The notes: generated from the letters alone by a model not told the origin. A stretch of 64,000 nucleotides of DNA from Chitinophagaceae bacterium (GCA_016721725.1 JADKHN010000001.1:620001-684000); one strand, 5' to 3'. Positions 8,427 to 18,272 are shown, numbered from the stretch's first letter. A program made the numbers and translations.

Positions 8427-9191
8427 TCAGCGGATCAGTAATTTCCTGAAATCCAGGCTATCCCCGTTGAATACATTGAAATCCACGAAGGCATTGATCC
8501 CGTTGACATGTCCCTTTTCATTATGCTGCCAGAATATCCACGGCCTTTTGATGCGAGGCCTGTCACGCACCAGGTAATGGGCTACCCAAAGCGGGTATCG
8601 GTCGAACTGAGGGGAAAGGAAACGCTCGTAAAATTCCACATTGGTGTATATGATGGGCTTCACCTTATAGTAGGTCTCGATCCGCACCAGCCAGTCCATG
8701 GCCCTTTGCCTTATATCCGCATCTGATGCTCCATTGGTCTGTTCGATATCCAGCACAGGGGGCAGGTCTCCCTTTTCAAGCCTGACCGTTTCGATGAAAT
8801 GATCGGCCTGCGCCTTTCCGCTCTTACCGGCATGAAAAAAATGATAGGCTCCCCGGCTCAAACCGGATTGCTTGGCATAGAACCAGTTCTGACGGAACCG
8901 GCTGTCCATATCATTCAGTCCCTCCGTAGCCTTGATGAAGCTGAAGCCGATCTTCACCTGCTGTACCTGCATGTTTTGTACATCTTTCCAGTCGATCGAA
9001 GCCTGGTGGTGACTCACATCGATCCCGTGTATGGGAAAGTTCACGGGTATATCAATGCCGAATGCGGGATAACGCACAAAGCGGGGGCGGTTAAGAAACC
9101 CGGTAATATAATACGTAGCTACCGCGGCGACCGCCAGCAGGAGTATGGGTAACAGGATGATCCGGAGTACACTTCTTTTTTTTCTGGCCAA
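8427..9191 (-). CDS. GH25 (lysozyme-type) peptidoglycan hydrolase
   Basis: A 254-residue protein with an N-terminal membrane anchor (residues ~9-31) and a GH25 TIM barrel. The catalytic set is visible: D58 in GIDVSHHQ and D148/E150 in VLDIEQTNG. GH25 enzymes cleave the MurNAc-GlcNAc bond. Translation appears to start at TTG 9191, since an in-frame TGA lies just upstream and no ATG occurs before residue 74. It acts in the periplasm, anchored to the inner membrane. Confidence 0.88.
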   Translation of the reverse strand: MARKKRSVLRIILLPILLLAVAAVATYYITGFLNRPRFVRYPAFGIDIPVNFPIHGIDVSHHQASIDWKDVQNMQVQQVKIGFSFIKATEGLNDMDSRFRQNWFYAKQSGLSRGAYHFFHAGKSGKAQADHFIETVRLEKGDLPPVLDIEQTNGASDADIRQRAMDWLVRIETYYKVKPIIYTNVEFYERFLSPQFDRYPLWVAHYLVRDRPRIKRPWIFWQHNEKGHVNGINAFVDFNVFNGDSLDFRKLLIR

Positions 9192-9279
9192 GGGGTTGCC
9201 GTATCATTCAATAGATGAAACGGGTTCGCAAATATGCAAAACAGTTGGGAGAAATCAGGTGAAGTCTTGGTATGGGGCC

Positions 9280-11238
9280 TTACTTCAACAATTTTTTCAC
9301 ATATTTCAGGTCTTTACCGGCGAGTACACGCAGGGTATAGATTCCTGAGGAAAGGTGAGCTGAAGGGATCTCCAGGAATTCGGAGCCGTTCACCAGGGTG
9401 ACATTCCGGGTATAAACCCTTTGACCGAGCGAATTGTACAGTATGATATCCGCGGTTGGCGCATTGACACCACTCAGGTAGATGTTGAAACGTGGCCCGA
9501 TGGGATTGGGATACACCAGGACGCTGTTCTGACCGTTATTGGCATCCGGCACTTTCGCCGAAGTATTGTTCTTGGTGATGAGCCAGTATTCGGGATCGAT
9601 CAGTACCGTATCGGCCACAAAACCGATGTTGCGGATGAAGGTCTCGCCGTTGGTCTTATTGTCCACCACGATGGTCTTCTCCTGGGTGGCGTTCTTGAAT
9701 TTCAGCGCCACCGGCATCTCAAAAAAGCTGACCGATGCATGCGAGGTGACCTGGCTCATTTTGATCTTCACATAACTGCTGCCCATCTGAGACCATTGGA
9801 CGTTATAAGAGGGATAGCCCTGCCCCTTGAACCAGTCATTGAAAAATTCAGTAAGGCTCTGGCCGCTGACCGCTTCCAGGTGGCGGCGCAGGTCGTCTGT
9901 CAATGCATAGCCATAGGACAGTTTGGGATCTACGAGATAATTCCGCATGCCTTTAAAGAATATAGAATCACCCAGTTTCCAGCGCAGCATGTAGACCAGG
10001 TGCGACCCCTTGGTATAACTCAGGCGCCCGTCGAATATCCTTCCCACACTGGCGGTATCCTCCACCCAGACCGAACCACCGGCCGAAGACGTGATCTGGT
10101 TGATCTCACTTTTCCGGTTATTGATGATGCTGGCCGGGTATTTCTTTTCCATATAGATATTGGTGAGGTGGCTGGCGAAACCTTCGTTGAGCCAGATATC
10201 GGCCCAGCTGCCGCAGGTCACTTTGTCCCCGAACCACTGGTGCGCCAGTTCATGAACGATCAGTCCCTCGTCAATGGAAACGATATAGGAAGCGGTCTGA
10301 TGCTCCATGCCACCGCCCCAGCCAAACTGCACATGACCGTATTTTTCTTTGATGAAGGGATAATCGCCAAAAAGGTCGTGAAACTGCTTCAACGCGTCCA
10401 GCACATTCTGCGTACCGTTCTGGAAAGAGACCTGGCTTTCGGGGTAACAATAAGTTTGCACGGGCATATTGATGGCCCCCAATTGCACATTGTTATTGAA
10501 CACCGAAAAATTCGTGACGGCGAATGCGATCAGATAAGAGGCGATTGGATAGCGGTGTTTCCAATAAGCCTGACGCTTTGTCCCTGCTGCGATCAGGTTA
10601 TCATATTGCAAGAGTCCGTTTCCGGCGCCGCGGTAAGCGGCGGGGCAGGTCACGATGATATCGAGAGAATCGGCCTTATCATCCAACCCGTTCTTGCAGG
10701 GCCACCAGTCCCGGGCGCCATAGGGCTCGCTCAGGCTCCACATGGAAGCCACACCGGCATGAGAAGAAAGTACGAAGGAACCGAAACCCGTGTTAGGGGG
10801 AACGCCCTGGTAATAAACAGTTATTGAATCCAGGGTGCCGGTATTGATGGTTCCGGGGAAATTGACCGTGAGTACGTTGCTGACATGCGACTTGGCCAGG
10901 AGGACATTCCGCTGTTTGACACTGTCCACCACGAGGGGATTCATCAGGTCGAGCTGGATATTGGCCGAACCGGCCGTCATCACAAAATAAATGGTCACGG
11001 AACCTTTGATGAACCGGACCGCCGGATTCACTTCCCAGTCGCAACGGTAATATTTTACATCGAAGTTATTGCTGGCCAGGGTGCCGTTTGTACCATCAAC
11101 CCCTTGCCCGTCCAGGCGCTGATGGGCCAGTTGCTCCATCAGGGCGATCTCGTTCACAGACTTGCAGCGGTCCCCGTCCGTTTGCGCGGAGAGCTGCATG
11201 CAAGCCAGTATCAGTAACAGGTTGAGGGTATATTTCAT
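9280..11238 (-). CDS. Secreted M1-family aminopeptidase with T9SS sorting domain
   Basis: A 652-residue protein with a signal peptide (cleavage near LSAQTDG) and a gluzincin catalytic domain. GGGMEHQ is the exopeptidase motif; the zinc site is H329-E-x-x-H333 with E352 in WLNEG. The C-terminal ~80 residues (SVLVYPNPIG..., ending YVKKLLK) are a type IX secretion type-A sorting domain, so the enzyme is exported through the outer membrane and probably surface-anchored. It stands alone; its start is 135 bp from the divergent transglycosylase gene. Confidence 0.92.
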   Translation of the reverse strand: MKYTLNLLLILACMQLSAQTDGDRCKSVNEIALMEQLAHQRLDGQGVDGTNGTLASNNFDVKYYRCDWEVNPAVRFIKGSVTIYFVMTAGSANIQLDLMNPLVVDSVKQRNVLLAKSHVSNVLTVNFPGTINTGTLDSITVYYQGVPPNTGFGSFVLSSHAGVASMWSLSEPYGARDWWPCKNGLDDKADSLDIIVTCPAAYRGAGNGLLQYDNLIAAGTKRQAYWKHRYPIASYLIAFAVTNFSVFNNNVQLGAINMPVQTYCYPESQVSFQNGTQNVLDALKQFHDLFGDYPFIKEKYGHVQFGWGGGMEHQTASYIVSIDEGLIVHELAHQWFGDKVTCGSWADIWLNEGFASHLTNIYMEKKYPASIINNRKSEINQITSSAGGSVWVEDTASVGRIFDGRLSYTKGSHLVYMLRWKLGDSIFFKGMRNYLVDPKLSYGYALTDDLRRHLEAVSGQSLTEFFNDWFKGQGYPSYNVQWSQMGSSYVKIKMSQVTSHASVSFFEMPVALKFKNATQEKTIVVDNKTNGETFIRNIGFVADTVLIDPEYWLITKNNTSAKVPDANNGQNSVLVYPNPIGPRFNIYLSGVNAPTADIILYNSLGQRVYTRNVTLVNGSEFLEIPSAHLSSGIYTLRVLAGKDLKYVKKLLK

Positions 11239-11373
11239 CGGAATGAGTACGGGTTTTGGTTCACCCGGATTTTAAAGTTCCTAAAAATTTGTGAAAGGGC
11301 AATATAGGCAACTGGCGGGCGTTAAATCTTACCCGGAACGATCAATTGCATTCACCTTTAATAACCGTATCGT

Positions 11374-12258
11374 ATGACCAGAAAAAAGCATGTCTTCCAT
11401 CCTCATTTATATCTTTCCCTTGCTTTTTTCTTTTCATTCTTCGGGTCCCATAAGGCCATTGCCCACGCCCCGGCGGATACCGGTAAAAAAGTATTGCTGG
11501 CTTATCGCGGTAAGTCTGAAAACAGATCTTTTATCCTCCGTGAGGCGAATGTTGTTTTTCCCACCTTGCTGGCCGGGAATGAAGAGCAGTCGATGGATTA
11601 TATTGAAAAATTCAGCAATAACCGTCGTGAATACCTGATCCGTACCTATAAGCGCGGTAAACGGTTTTTCCCAAAAGCGGGCGCTATTCTGAAAAAATAC
11701 CAGCTCCCCGGTGAACTTACTGTCTTGCTGGCACTCGAGAGCGCTTTTAATGCCAACGCTATTTCCAAAGCCGGGGCGGTGGGTTACTGGCAGTTCATGG
11801 ATGAAGTGGCCAAAGAATACGGACTCAGGATCGCGGAACAACTGACACCGGCCGAAAAAAAGAAGCTCATCAAAAAAGATAGAAAGAAGGCTGAAATACA
11901 GATCAAAGCCCTCGCTAAGAAAAAAGACGACCGGAAGAATTTCAACCGTTCCACTTATGCGGCCGCCCGTTACCTGCGCGACCGGGGCCGAAACCTGGAC
12001 AATGATATCCTGCTGATGGTGGCCAGTTACAACTGCGGCATCGGCAATGTATGGAACGCCATGAAAAGCAGCGGTATGGAAGACCCGGATTTTTGGGATA
12101 TCAAAGAATACTTGCCGGCGGAGACCAGGTCCTATGTCATGAATTTCATCGCACTCAATGTCATTTTCAATAATTACGAAAAGTTCATCGCCAACGACTT
12201 AAGGTTCAAGACGGAGAAGATCAGTATGGACCGGGAGCCGGTGATTTTGGCGAATTGA
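11374..12258 (+). CDS. Lytic transglycosylase (SLT domain, MltD-like)
   Basis: A 294-residue exported protein: signal peptide (residues ~10-31, cleavage near AIAHA), then a goose-lysozyme-like SLT domain. The catalytic Glu is E122 in LLALESAFN, followed by GAVGYWQFM and the late NCGIGN motif. A Lys-rich insert (~165-195) separates the halves. It has no LysM repeats, unlike full-length MltD. It cleaves peptidoglycan to 1,6-anhydro products. Confidence 0.88.
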   Translation: MTRKKHVFHPHLYLSLAFFFSFFGSHKAIAHAPADTGKKVLLAYRGKSENRSFILREANVVFPTLLAGNEEQSMDYIEKFSNNRREYLIRTYKRGKRFFPKAGAILKKYQLPGELTVLLALESAFNANAISKAGAVGYWQFMDEVAKEYGLRIAEQLTPAEKKKLIKKDRKKAEIQIKALAKKKDDRKNFNRSTYAAARYLRDRGRNLDNDILLMVASYNCGIGNVWNAMKSSGMEDPDFWDIKEYLPAETRSYVMNFIALNVIFNNYEKFIANDLRFKTEKISMDREPVILAN

Positions 12259-12264
12259 GGCGTA

Positions 12265-12395
12265 GCCCCCTCCATCCCTATAGCTATCGAGACCCCGTGG
12301 GGGAGGCTTCGAAGACTCTAAGAAAATAAAGGTTCTTTTAAAGAATTTTACTCTCTGAAGTCCCCCACGGGGGGATTTAGGGGGCTTCTTTCTCT
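12265..12395. repeat. Dispersed palindromic repeat, copy 1
   Basis: The ends AGCCCCCTCCATCCC and the GGGGGGATTTAGGGGGCTT segment are inverted copies. The middle (CTTCGAAGACTCTAAG ... CTCTCTGAAG) is the reverse complement of the centre of the element at 38850-39000. Together they define a MITE- or REP-like family of about 130-150 bp. Confidence 0.65.
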
Positions 12396-12406
12396 TACCT
12401 TTGCCC

Positions 12407-13438
12407 ATGCCCCGTTTCAATTGGAATGACAGTCTTAACCTGCTGAGCAAACTCAGCGCCAGGCGGCTGTGGAACGGAGCTAAGGTCCTCGGCAGTTTTT
12501 ACGCCAGTCGTCTGTTGAACAAGCCCGTGCAGTGGGGTTATCCCGTTTCCATCTCCTTCGAGCCCACCACCAGTTGTAATTTGCGCTGCCCCGAATGCCC
12601 CAGTGGATTGCGTGCTTTTACACGGCCAACCGGCATGCTGGAAAACTCTTTTTTTCAAAAGACGATCGATGAGATCCATAAAGACCTCCTGTACCTCATC
12701 TTCTATTTCCAGGGAGAACCCTATCTCAACCCCGATTTTTTATCGATGGTGAGATATGCCGCGGATAAAAAGATCTATACCGCCACCTCCACCAATGCCC
12801 ATTATCTGACCGAAGAAGTGGCGAAAGCCACCGTGGAAAGCGGGCTGGACCGGCTCATCATCTCCATTGACGGAACAACACAGGATGTATATAAACAATA
12901 CCGCGTTGGCGGAGACATCAATAGAGTACTGGAAGGGGCCCGCAACATCATGAAATGGAAAAAGGAACTGAACAGCAAAACGCCCTTCGTCTTCTTCCAG
13001 TTCCTGGTGGTGAAACCCAATGAACACCAGGTGGATGACATCAGGAGACTGGCCAGGGAAGTGGGCGTGAATGAAGTGCGGTTCAAGACGGCGCAGGTCT
13101 ATGATTTTGAGACCGATCCCAACGGCCTGATCCCCACGATCGATAAATTCAGCCGCTACAGCAAGAATACCGACGGCACTTACCGGGCCAAGAACAAACT
13201 GGCAAACCGCTGCTGGAAATTACAACATGCCAATGTCATCACCTGGGACGGATTGGTGGTGCCCTGTTGTTTCGACAAGGATGCCCTGCACCAGCTGGGG
13301 AACCTGAAGACCCAATCCTTCCGGGAGATCTGGTATAACGATAATTACCGCCAGTTCAGGGCCGAGTTGTTGAAGAGCCGGAAGAACATCGATATCTGCG
13401 CCAACTGCAGCGAAGGGGTTTCGGTTTGGAGGGATTAA
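12407..13438 (+). CDS. Radical SAM/SPASM domain protein
   Basis: A 343-residue protein from ATG 12407 (a TTG six bases earlier is less likely). The radical SAM cluster motif is C57-x3-C61-x2-C64 (CNLRCPEC). C-terminal cysteines (RCWKL, VVPCCFDKD, ICANC) bind auxiliary Fe-S clusters as in SPASM proteins. The LGNLKTQSFREIW phrase is typical of the MoaA/NirJ-like SPASM group. Substrate unknown; no precursor peptide gene is seen beside it. Confidence 0.88.
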   Translation: MPRFNWNDSLNLLSKLSARRLWNGAKVLGSFYASRLLNKPVQWGYPVSISFEPTTSCNLRCPECPSGLRAFTRPTGMLENSFFQKTIDEIHKDLLYLIFYFQGEPYLNPDFLSMVRYAADKKIYTATSTNAHYLTEEVAKATVESGLDRLIISIDGTTQDVYKQYRVGGDINRVLEGARNIMKWKKELNSKTPFVFFQFLVVKPNEHQVDDIRRLAREVGVNEVRFKTAQVYDFETDPNGLIPTIDKFSRYSKNTDGTYRAKNKLANRCWKLQHANVITWDGLVVPCCFDKDALHQLGNLKTQSFREIWYNDNYRQFRAELLKSRKNIDICANCSEGVSVWRD

Positions 13439-13502
13439 GGATTCTTCTCCGGGAAGTTCTTTGTCCCGGTACAGGCTCGTTAAAAAATTGTATTTTCATA
13501 CT

Positions 13503-14531
13503 ATGCCAGATGCATTCAATAACCGCCTTAGGCAGATCGTGATCTTACTCGTCATCTTTCTGCTGGCGATCCTCTTGCTCAAAGAACTGGCTGTTTTCAT
13601 GCCGGGCTTCCTCGGTGCCATCACCCTGTATATATTAATGCGTGAATCCTATTTCAATCTCACCATTAAAAAGAACCGGAACAGGACCTTCATGGCGCTG
13701 ATTTACGTTTTCGCCAGCTTGCTGGTGATCGCCGTTCCGCTGTACTTTACGATCCAACTCCTCACCGTCAAGATCTCCTCCATACTCAGCGACCCGGTCG
13801 AACTGATCAGGGATGCCAAGATCGTCGGACAAAAGATCTACGACCTCACCGGCATCCAGCTGATGACCGATGAGAACCTGGCCTCCTTCCAGAAAAAAAG
13901 CGCTGCCGTGATCCCCGGATTGCTCAACAGCTCGGCCAACCTGCTCAGCAATTTCGCCATCATGTTCTTCCTCTTGTATTTCCTCTTGAAAAGTGGCAGG
14001 ACGGCCGAGAAATTCCTGAACAAGTTCATCCCCCTGAAACCCCAGAATGTCGACCTCCTGAGCAATGAGACCAAGAACATGATCAAGGCCAATGCCATCG
14101 GCATCCCGGTACTGGCCATCATACAGGGCATCGTGGCCACCATCGGTTACTGGATCTTCGGGGTCAAGGATTTTGGATTATGGGGATTCTTTACCGGGGT
14201 TTTTTCCATGCTGCCGATCGTAGGCACGGCCATCATCTGGGTACCCCTTTGCGCTTACCTGTTTGCCATCGATAAGACCGGCAATGCCCTTGGTCTGCTC
14301 ATCTTCTCGGCGGTGCTCATCACCAATATCGATTATGTGGCCCGTCTCACTTTATTGAAAAAGCTCATGGATGTGCATCCCCTGGTCACGGTTTTCGGCG
14401 TGATCATCGGCATCGGTTTGTTTGGGTTTTGGGGAGTAATTTTCGGACCTTTGCTGGTGAGTTATTTCATCATCCTCATCCGTATCTATATGAACGAGTT
14501 CGGCAAGGCCCCTGATCAGCCAGCCGCATAA
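13503..14531 (+). CDS. AI-2E family transporter (UPF0118)
   Basis: A 342-residue polytopic membrane protein starting MPDAFNNRLRQIV; an earlier TTG is rejected because it reads through non-membrane sequence. About eight membrane segments and the family motifs near GIVATIGYWIFGVKDFGLWG and FGVIIGIGLFGFWGVIFGPL are visible. Members include AI-2 exporters and Na+/H+ antiporters. It is followed after 17 bp by a MarR gene, probably co-transcribed. Confidence 0.88.
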   Translation: MPDAFNNRLRQIVILLVIFLLAILLLKELAVFMPGFLGAITLYILMRESYFNLTIKKNRNRTFMALIYVFASLLVIAVPLYFTIQLLTVKISSILSDPVELIRDAKIVGQKIYDLTGIQLMTDENLASFQKKSAAVIPGLLNSSANLLSNFAIMFFLLYFLLKSGRTAEKFLNKFIPLKPQNVDLLSNETKNMIKANAIGIPVLAIIQGIVATIGYWIFGVKDFGLWGFFTGVFSMLPIVGTAIIWVPLCAYLFAIDKTGNALGLLIFSAVLITNIDYVARLTLLKKLMDVHPLVTVFGVIIGIGLFGFWGVIFGPLLVSYFIILIRIYMNEFGKAPDQPAA

Positions 14532-14548
14532 AAACGAAAAACCATTTT

Positions 14549-15004
14549 ATGAGTTTAGAGAACGACATCAACCAGAAAAAATTCAGGAACGACCACCAGA
14601 AGGCCATCATCAACCTGATCTATACTTATCACTGGATCACCGAAAAATCCAAATCCATCCTGGAACGGGGAGATGTTACCGGTCAGCAATTCAACATACT
14701 CCGTATCCTGCGGGGAGCAGGCGCACCGCTGTCCACCCTACAGATACGGCAACGCATGCTCGACAAAATGAGCGATACCAGCCGCATCGTGGACCGGCTG
14801 ATCGTCAAAGGACTGGTGAAAAAGAATATCTGTAAATCGGACAAGCGCCTCGTGGATGTGAGCATCACCGACAAAGGGAAGAAGCTCCTCGAAAAACTGG
14901 ATAAATATGAGGACGAGATGGATGCCATCGCCGGAAACCTGAACCCGGCTGATGCCAAAACACTGAATAAACTATTAGACAAAATCCGGAATTCCGGTCA
15001 ATGA
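14549..15004 (+). CDS. MarR-family transcriptional regulator
   Basis: A 151-residue winged-helix protein. The core FNILRILRGAG, LSTLQIRQRMLDKMSDTSR (recognition helix) and the wing KSDKRLVDVSITDKGKKLL are typical of MarR. It lies 17 bp after the AI-2E gene and 6 bp before the GHL10 gene, so it may control this small operon. Confidence 0.88.
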   Translation: MSLENDINQKKFRNDHQKAIINLIYTYHWITEKSKSILERGDVTGQQFNILRILRGAGAPLSTLQIRQRMLDKMSDTSRIVDRLIVKGLVKKNICKSDKRLVDVSITDKGKKLLEKLDKYEDEMDAIAGNLNPADAKTLNKLLDKIRNSGQ

Positions 15005-15010
15005 TCGCCG

Positions 15011-16207
15011 ATGAACCCATGTAAAGGCCTTGGCCTGTTATCCCTGTACTTTCTTGCCTCTTTATCTGCCGCCGCACAACCCAAAGCCGAGTTCAGGGGA
15101 ATATGGGTTGCCACCGTGGATAATATCGACTGGCCCGCAAAAGGCAATTACCAGTCCGATTCGCAAAGGATCGAATTCATCCGCATGCTGGACCTTTTCA
15201 AGCAGAACGGCATCAACACGGCCATCGTACAGGTCCGACCCGCCGCCGATGCTTTTTATCCCTCGCCTTATGAACCCTGGAGCGAATGGCTCACCGGCCG
15301 GCAGGGACAACCTCCGATCCCCTACTACGACCCGCTGGAATTCATGATCACGGAAACGCATAAGCGTGGAATGGAATTCCATGCCTGGGTGAATCCCTAC
15401 CGGGCGGTCTTCAATATCGGCAGCTCCATCCTGTCCCCTACCCACATCACCCGCCTGCACCCGGAATGGTTCCTCACTTACGGCGACAAGAAATATTTCG
15501 ATCCCGGCAACCGGGATGCCCAGCTATTCGTGAACGGGATCATTGGCGACATCGTGGAACGCTATGATATTGACGCCATCCACATGGATGATTATTTTTA
15601 TCCCTACCGGATCGCCGGAAAGGAATTCCCCGACCAGGCATCCTACCTGCGACAGGGCAATGGATTGAATAAGGACGATTGGCGCAGGAGCAATACCGAT
15701 TCGATCATCGCCCTGCTGAGCCGCACCATCAGGCAAACCAGGAAGAAATGCCAGTTCGGGATCAGTCCGTTTGGTGTCTGGCGCAATGCCGATAAGGATT
15801 CGATCAATGGCAGCCGCACCAACGGAGCGCAAAGCAATTACGACGACCTCTATGCCGATATCCTCCTCTGGCTCAAAAAAGGCTGGATCGATTATGTGGC
15901 CCCGCAACTCTATTGGGAGTTCGAGCACCGTACGGCGCCCTTCGGCGTGCTTCTCGACTGGTGGAGCAAACACAGTTATGGCAAGAACTGCTATATCGGC
16001 CTGGGCATGTACAAGGGCGGCACTACGGCCAACTGGAAAGACAAGACCCTCTTACCCCGGCAGATCGAAGCCATCCGCAATACCCCCAATATCCAGGGCA
16101 TGATCTTCTTCAGCGCCAAATCCATGCAAAAGAACCTCAATGGCTGGAGCGACAGTTTGCGGTTGAATTATTTCAAGGAACCCGTAATGACACCGCCCGT
16201 TCGGTAA
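15011..16207 (+). CDS. Secreted GHL10 (family-10-like) glycoside hydrolase
   Basis: A 398-residue protein with a signal peptide (cleavage near SAAAQP) and a GHL10/DUF187 TIM barrel (FRGIWVATVDNIDWP, FHAWVNPYRAVF, AIHMDDYFYPYR, APQLYWEFE). The MDDYF and QLYWE acidic residues are likely catalytic. The family acts on glycans and probably peptidoglycan, from relatives. It is 6 bp after the MarR gene. Confidence 0.87.
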   Translation: MNPCKGLGLLSLYFLASLSAAAQPKAEFRGIWVATVDNIDWPAKGNYQSDSQRIEFIRMLDLFKQNGINTAIVQVRPAADAFYPSPYEPWSEWLTGRQGQPPIPYYDPLEFMITETHKRGMEFHAWVNPYRAVFNIGSSILSPTHITRLHPEWFLTYGDKKYFDPGNRDAQLFVNGIIGDIVERYDIDAIHMDDYFYPYRIAGKEFPDQASYLRQGNGLNKDDWRRSNTDSIIALLSRTIRQTRKKCQFGISPFGVWRNADKDSINGSRTNGAQSNYDDLYADILLWLKKGWIDYVAPQLYWEFEHRTAPFGVLLDWWSKHSYGKNCYIGLGMYKGGTTANWKDKTLLPRQIEAIRNTPNIQGMIFFSAKSMQKNLNGWSDSLRLNYFKEPVMTPPVR

Positions 16208-16231
16208 GTTTAAGGATTATTGATGAAGTCT

Positions 16232-16239
16232 TATCTTTG
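16232..16239 (+). promoter_or_regulatory. Candidate -7 element upstream of the DegT-family gene
   Basis: TATCTTTG fits TAnnTTTG, and GTTT about 20 bp upstream could be the -33 half. The start codon is 124 bp downstream, with AT-rich short repeats between. Confidence 0.35.
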
Positions 16240-16363
16240 CGCAATAAGTTTTAAGTAGTAAGTTAAAAGTAATAAGTGGAGAGACTTCTGTCCATGAAGG
16301 GGCTTTCAAATCAAAAGCCCTTCACATTCTTAATTTTTAATTATTCATTTTTAATTATCTCCT

Positions 16364-17581
16364 ATGCCCGGATATGAATTTTTTGGCGCTGAAGAACGCA
16401 AACACGTCAACGACGTAATGGAAACCGGCATCCTGATGCGCTATGGTTTCGATGGCCCCCGCAAAGGGATCTGGAAGGCGAAGGAGCTGGAAGCCGCCAT
16501 TTGTTCCACCTTTGGCGCGAAGCATGCGCAACTGGTGAGCAGCGGTACGGCCGCACTGACCACCGCGCTGAGCGCGCTGGGTATAGGTTATGGCGATGAA
16601 GTGATCATGCCGTCCTTCACTTTTGTGGCCAGTTTTGAAGCGGTATTGAGCGTGGGCGCCATTCCCGTCATGGTGGATGTGGACGACACGCTGACCCTCA
16701 ACCCGGAAGCCGTACGCATTGCGATCACCTCAAAAACAAAATGCGTCATGCCCGTGCACATGTGCGGCAGCATGGCGGATATGGATGCCCTGCAAACCAT
16801 TTGCAAAGAACACAACTTGATCTTACTCGAAGACGCCTGCCAGAGTATCGGCGGAACATATAAAGGAAAGAAACTCGGTACCATCGGCGATGCCGGTACC
16901 TTCAGTTTCGATTTTGTAAAGACCATCACTTGTGCCGAAGGCGGTGCGGTGATGAGCAACCGGGATGACGTGTACATCAGCAGCGACGGGTACAGCGATC
17001 ATGGTCATGATCACCTGGGTGTTGACCGCGGAGCCGACCTGCATCCCTTCATCGGCTATAATTTCCGCATCAGCGAACTGCATGCGGCGATCGGACTGGC
17101 GCAGATCCAAAAGCTCGATACCTTTCTGTCCATCCAGAAAAAGAACCATACCGCTTTGAAAGCCATGCTGGCCTCGATACCTGAAGTGAGCTTCCGCCGC
17201 ATTCCCGATCCCGCGGGCGACAGTTGCACCTTCCTGAGCTGGTTCCTTCCTACGGAAGAAATGACCCGTGCCGTGGTAGCCGAACTGAAAGCACAGGGCA
17301 TACTGGCCGGTAATTTCTACTGGTTCGACAACAACTGGCATTATATCCGCAAGTGGGACCACCTCAAAAATGCCATCACCCTTAATGCGTTGAGCCCTGA
17401 GGTCAAGGCTGCTGTTATACACCACGCCACCAAGGATTTCAGCGCCAGCGACGCCATCATGGGACGTTGCGTATCCACCGCGATCGGACTGACCTGGACG
17501 GAGGAGCAACTGAAAGAAAAAGGGGAGAAGATGGTGGCTGTGATCGAAAAAATCCTGGCGGAATACCGGGTGAGTGTATGA
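16364..17581 (+). CDS. DegT/DnrJ/EryC1/StrS-family PLP aminotransferase
   Basis: A 405-residue sugar-aminotransferase-type PLP enzyme. LEDACQS (D157) contacts PLP nitrogen. The expected Schiff-base lysine is K186 in FSFDFVKTITCAEGG. SSGTAALTTAL and the MPVHMCGSMADM segments also fit the family. Enzymes of this group make amino sugars on nucleotide carriers or similar 3-amino compounds. There is no sugar-nucleotide cluster around it, so the substrate is open. Confidence 0.88.
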   Translation: MPGYEFFGAEERKHVNDVMETGILMRYGFDGPRKGIWKAKELEAAICSTFGAKHAQLVSSGTAALTTALSALGIGYGDEVIMPSFTFVASFEAVLSVGAIPVMVDVDDTLTLNPEAVRIAITSKTKCVMPVHMCGSMADMDALQTICKEHNLILLEDACQSIGGTYKGKKLGTIGDAGTFSFDFVKTITCAEGGAVMSNRDDVYISSDGYSDHGHDHLGVDRGADLHPFIGYNFRISELHAAIGLAQIQKLDTFLSIQKKNHTALKAMLASIPEVSFRRIPDPAGDSCTFLSWFLPTEEMTRAVVAELKAQGILAGNFYWFDNNWHYIRKWDHLKNAITLNALSPEVKAAVIHHATKDFSASDAIMGRCVSTAIGLTWTEEQLKEKGEKMVAVIEKILAEYRVSV

Positions 17582-17678
17582 GGCGCAGGTGGAAAACCTA
17601 AACCTATAAGGTTTGCAGTAGGGCATTTTTGCGTATTACCATATAGCGTTTGATGCAGATCGGTTTTACTGCTTCGTA

Positions 17679-18272
17679 TTAAGGGGATTGCTTCGTCGTG
17701 CCTCCTCGCAATGACGATGAAGAAGGGCTGTTTTTAAGCCGGAGACTGGATTCGATCAGCCGGATACCCCTGGCATCCTTGGCGCTGTCCGAATAGATCA
17801 GCTGGGATACATTCACGAAGGAAAGATCTTCTCCCGAATGAGCGAACACTTTGAGCTCTCCTTTCCAGATACCGGTGATCTTGCCTTTCAGGATCACCCC
17901 ATGCCCGGTAAAATTCCCCCATTTCGTGAACCGGGTGACCTCAGCTCCCTTCATGGTTTTTTTCAGGTGCGCTTCGGTCTGCATATTGACATGCATTTCC
18001 TCATCAATACCGGTATTGAACAGAAAGAGCGAATTAAAGCCGGATTCAGAAGGCGAGTTCAGGACAAAATAAGCGTCGATATCAAAGTCCGTATCCGTGG
18101 TATCCAGGTTCCAGTCCTTATAATACTGCAGGGTATAAGTGGGGCGGTCCACCGTACGTTTTTTGATCTCCCGGGTATCCGCTTCCTCCTTGGATTCTTC
18201 CGTATTCTTGCGGGGAGTGGGATTGCAGGCATAGAGTAAAAAGAGGGTAATGAGGACCAGGATGTATCTCAT
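17679..18272 (-). CDS. Lipoprotein of unknown function
   Basis: A 197-residue protein with a lipobox (LFLLYAC, Cys16) followed by an acidic/charged linker. The folded part (~45-180: TYTLQYYKDWNLDTTDTDFD and onwards) resembles small stress-response lipoproteins, but no domain is assigned. The last ~14 residues (SSSSLRGGTTKQSP) are translated from a dispersed intergenic repeat (GGATTGCTTCGTCGTGCC region, 17689-17720), so the original stop was probably earlier and has been lost. Confidence 0.7.
   Translation of the reverse strand: MRYILVLITLFLLYACNPTPRKNTEESKEEADTREIKKRTVDRPTYTLQYYKDWNLDTTDTDFDIDAYFVLNSPSESGFNSLFLFNTGIDEEMHVNMQTEAHLKKTMKGAEVTRFTKWGNFTGHGVILKGKITGIWKGELKVFAHSGEDLSFVNVSQLIYSDSAKDARGIRLIESSLRLKNSPSSSSLRGGTTKQSP

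Noticed and set aside
9421..10827. A 468-codon open frame on the plus strand
   Set aside because: It lies wholly antisense to the M1 aminopeptidase, whose motifs and sorting domain are intact; codon pattern is a shadow.
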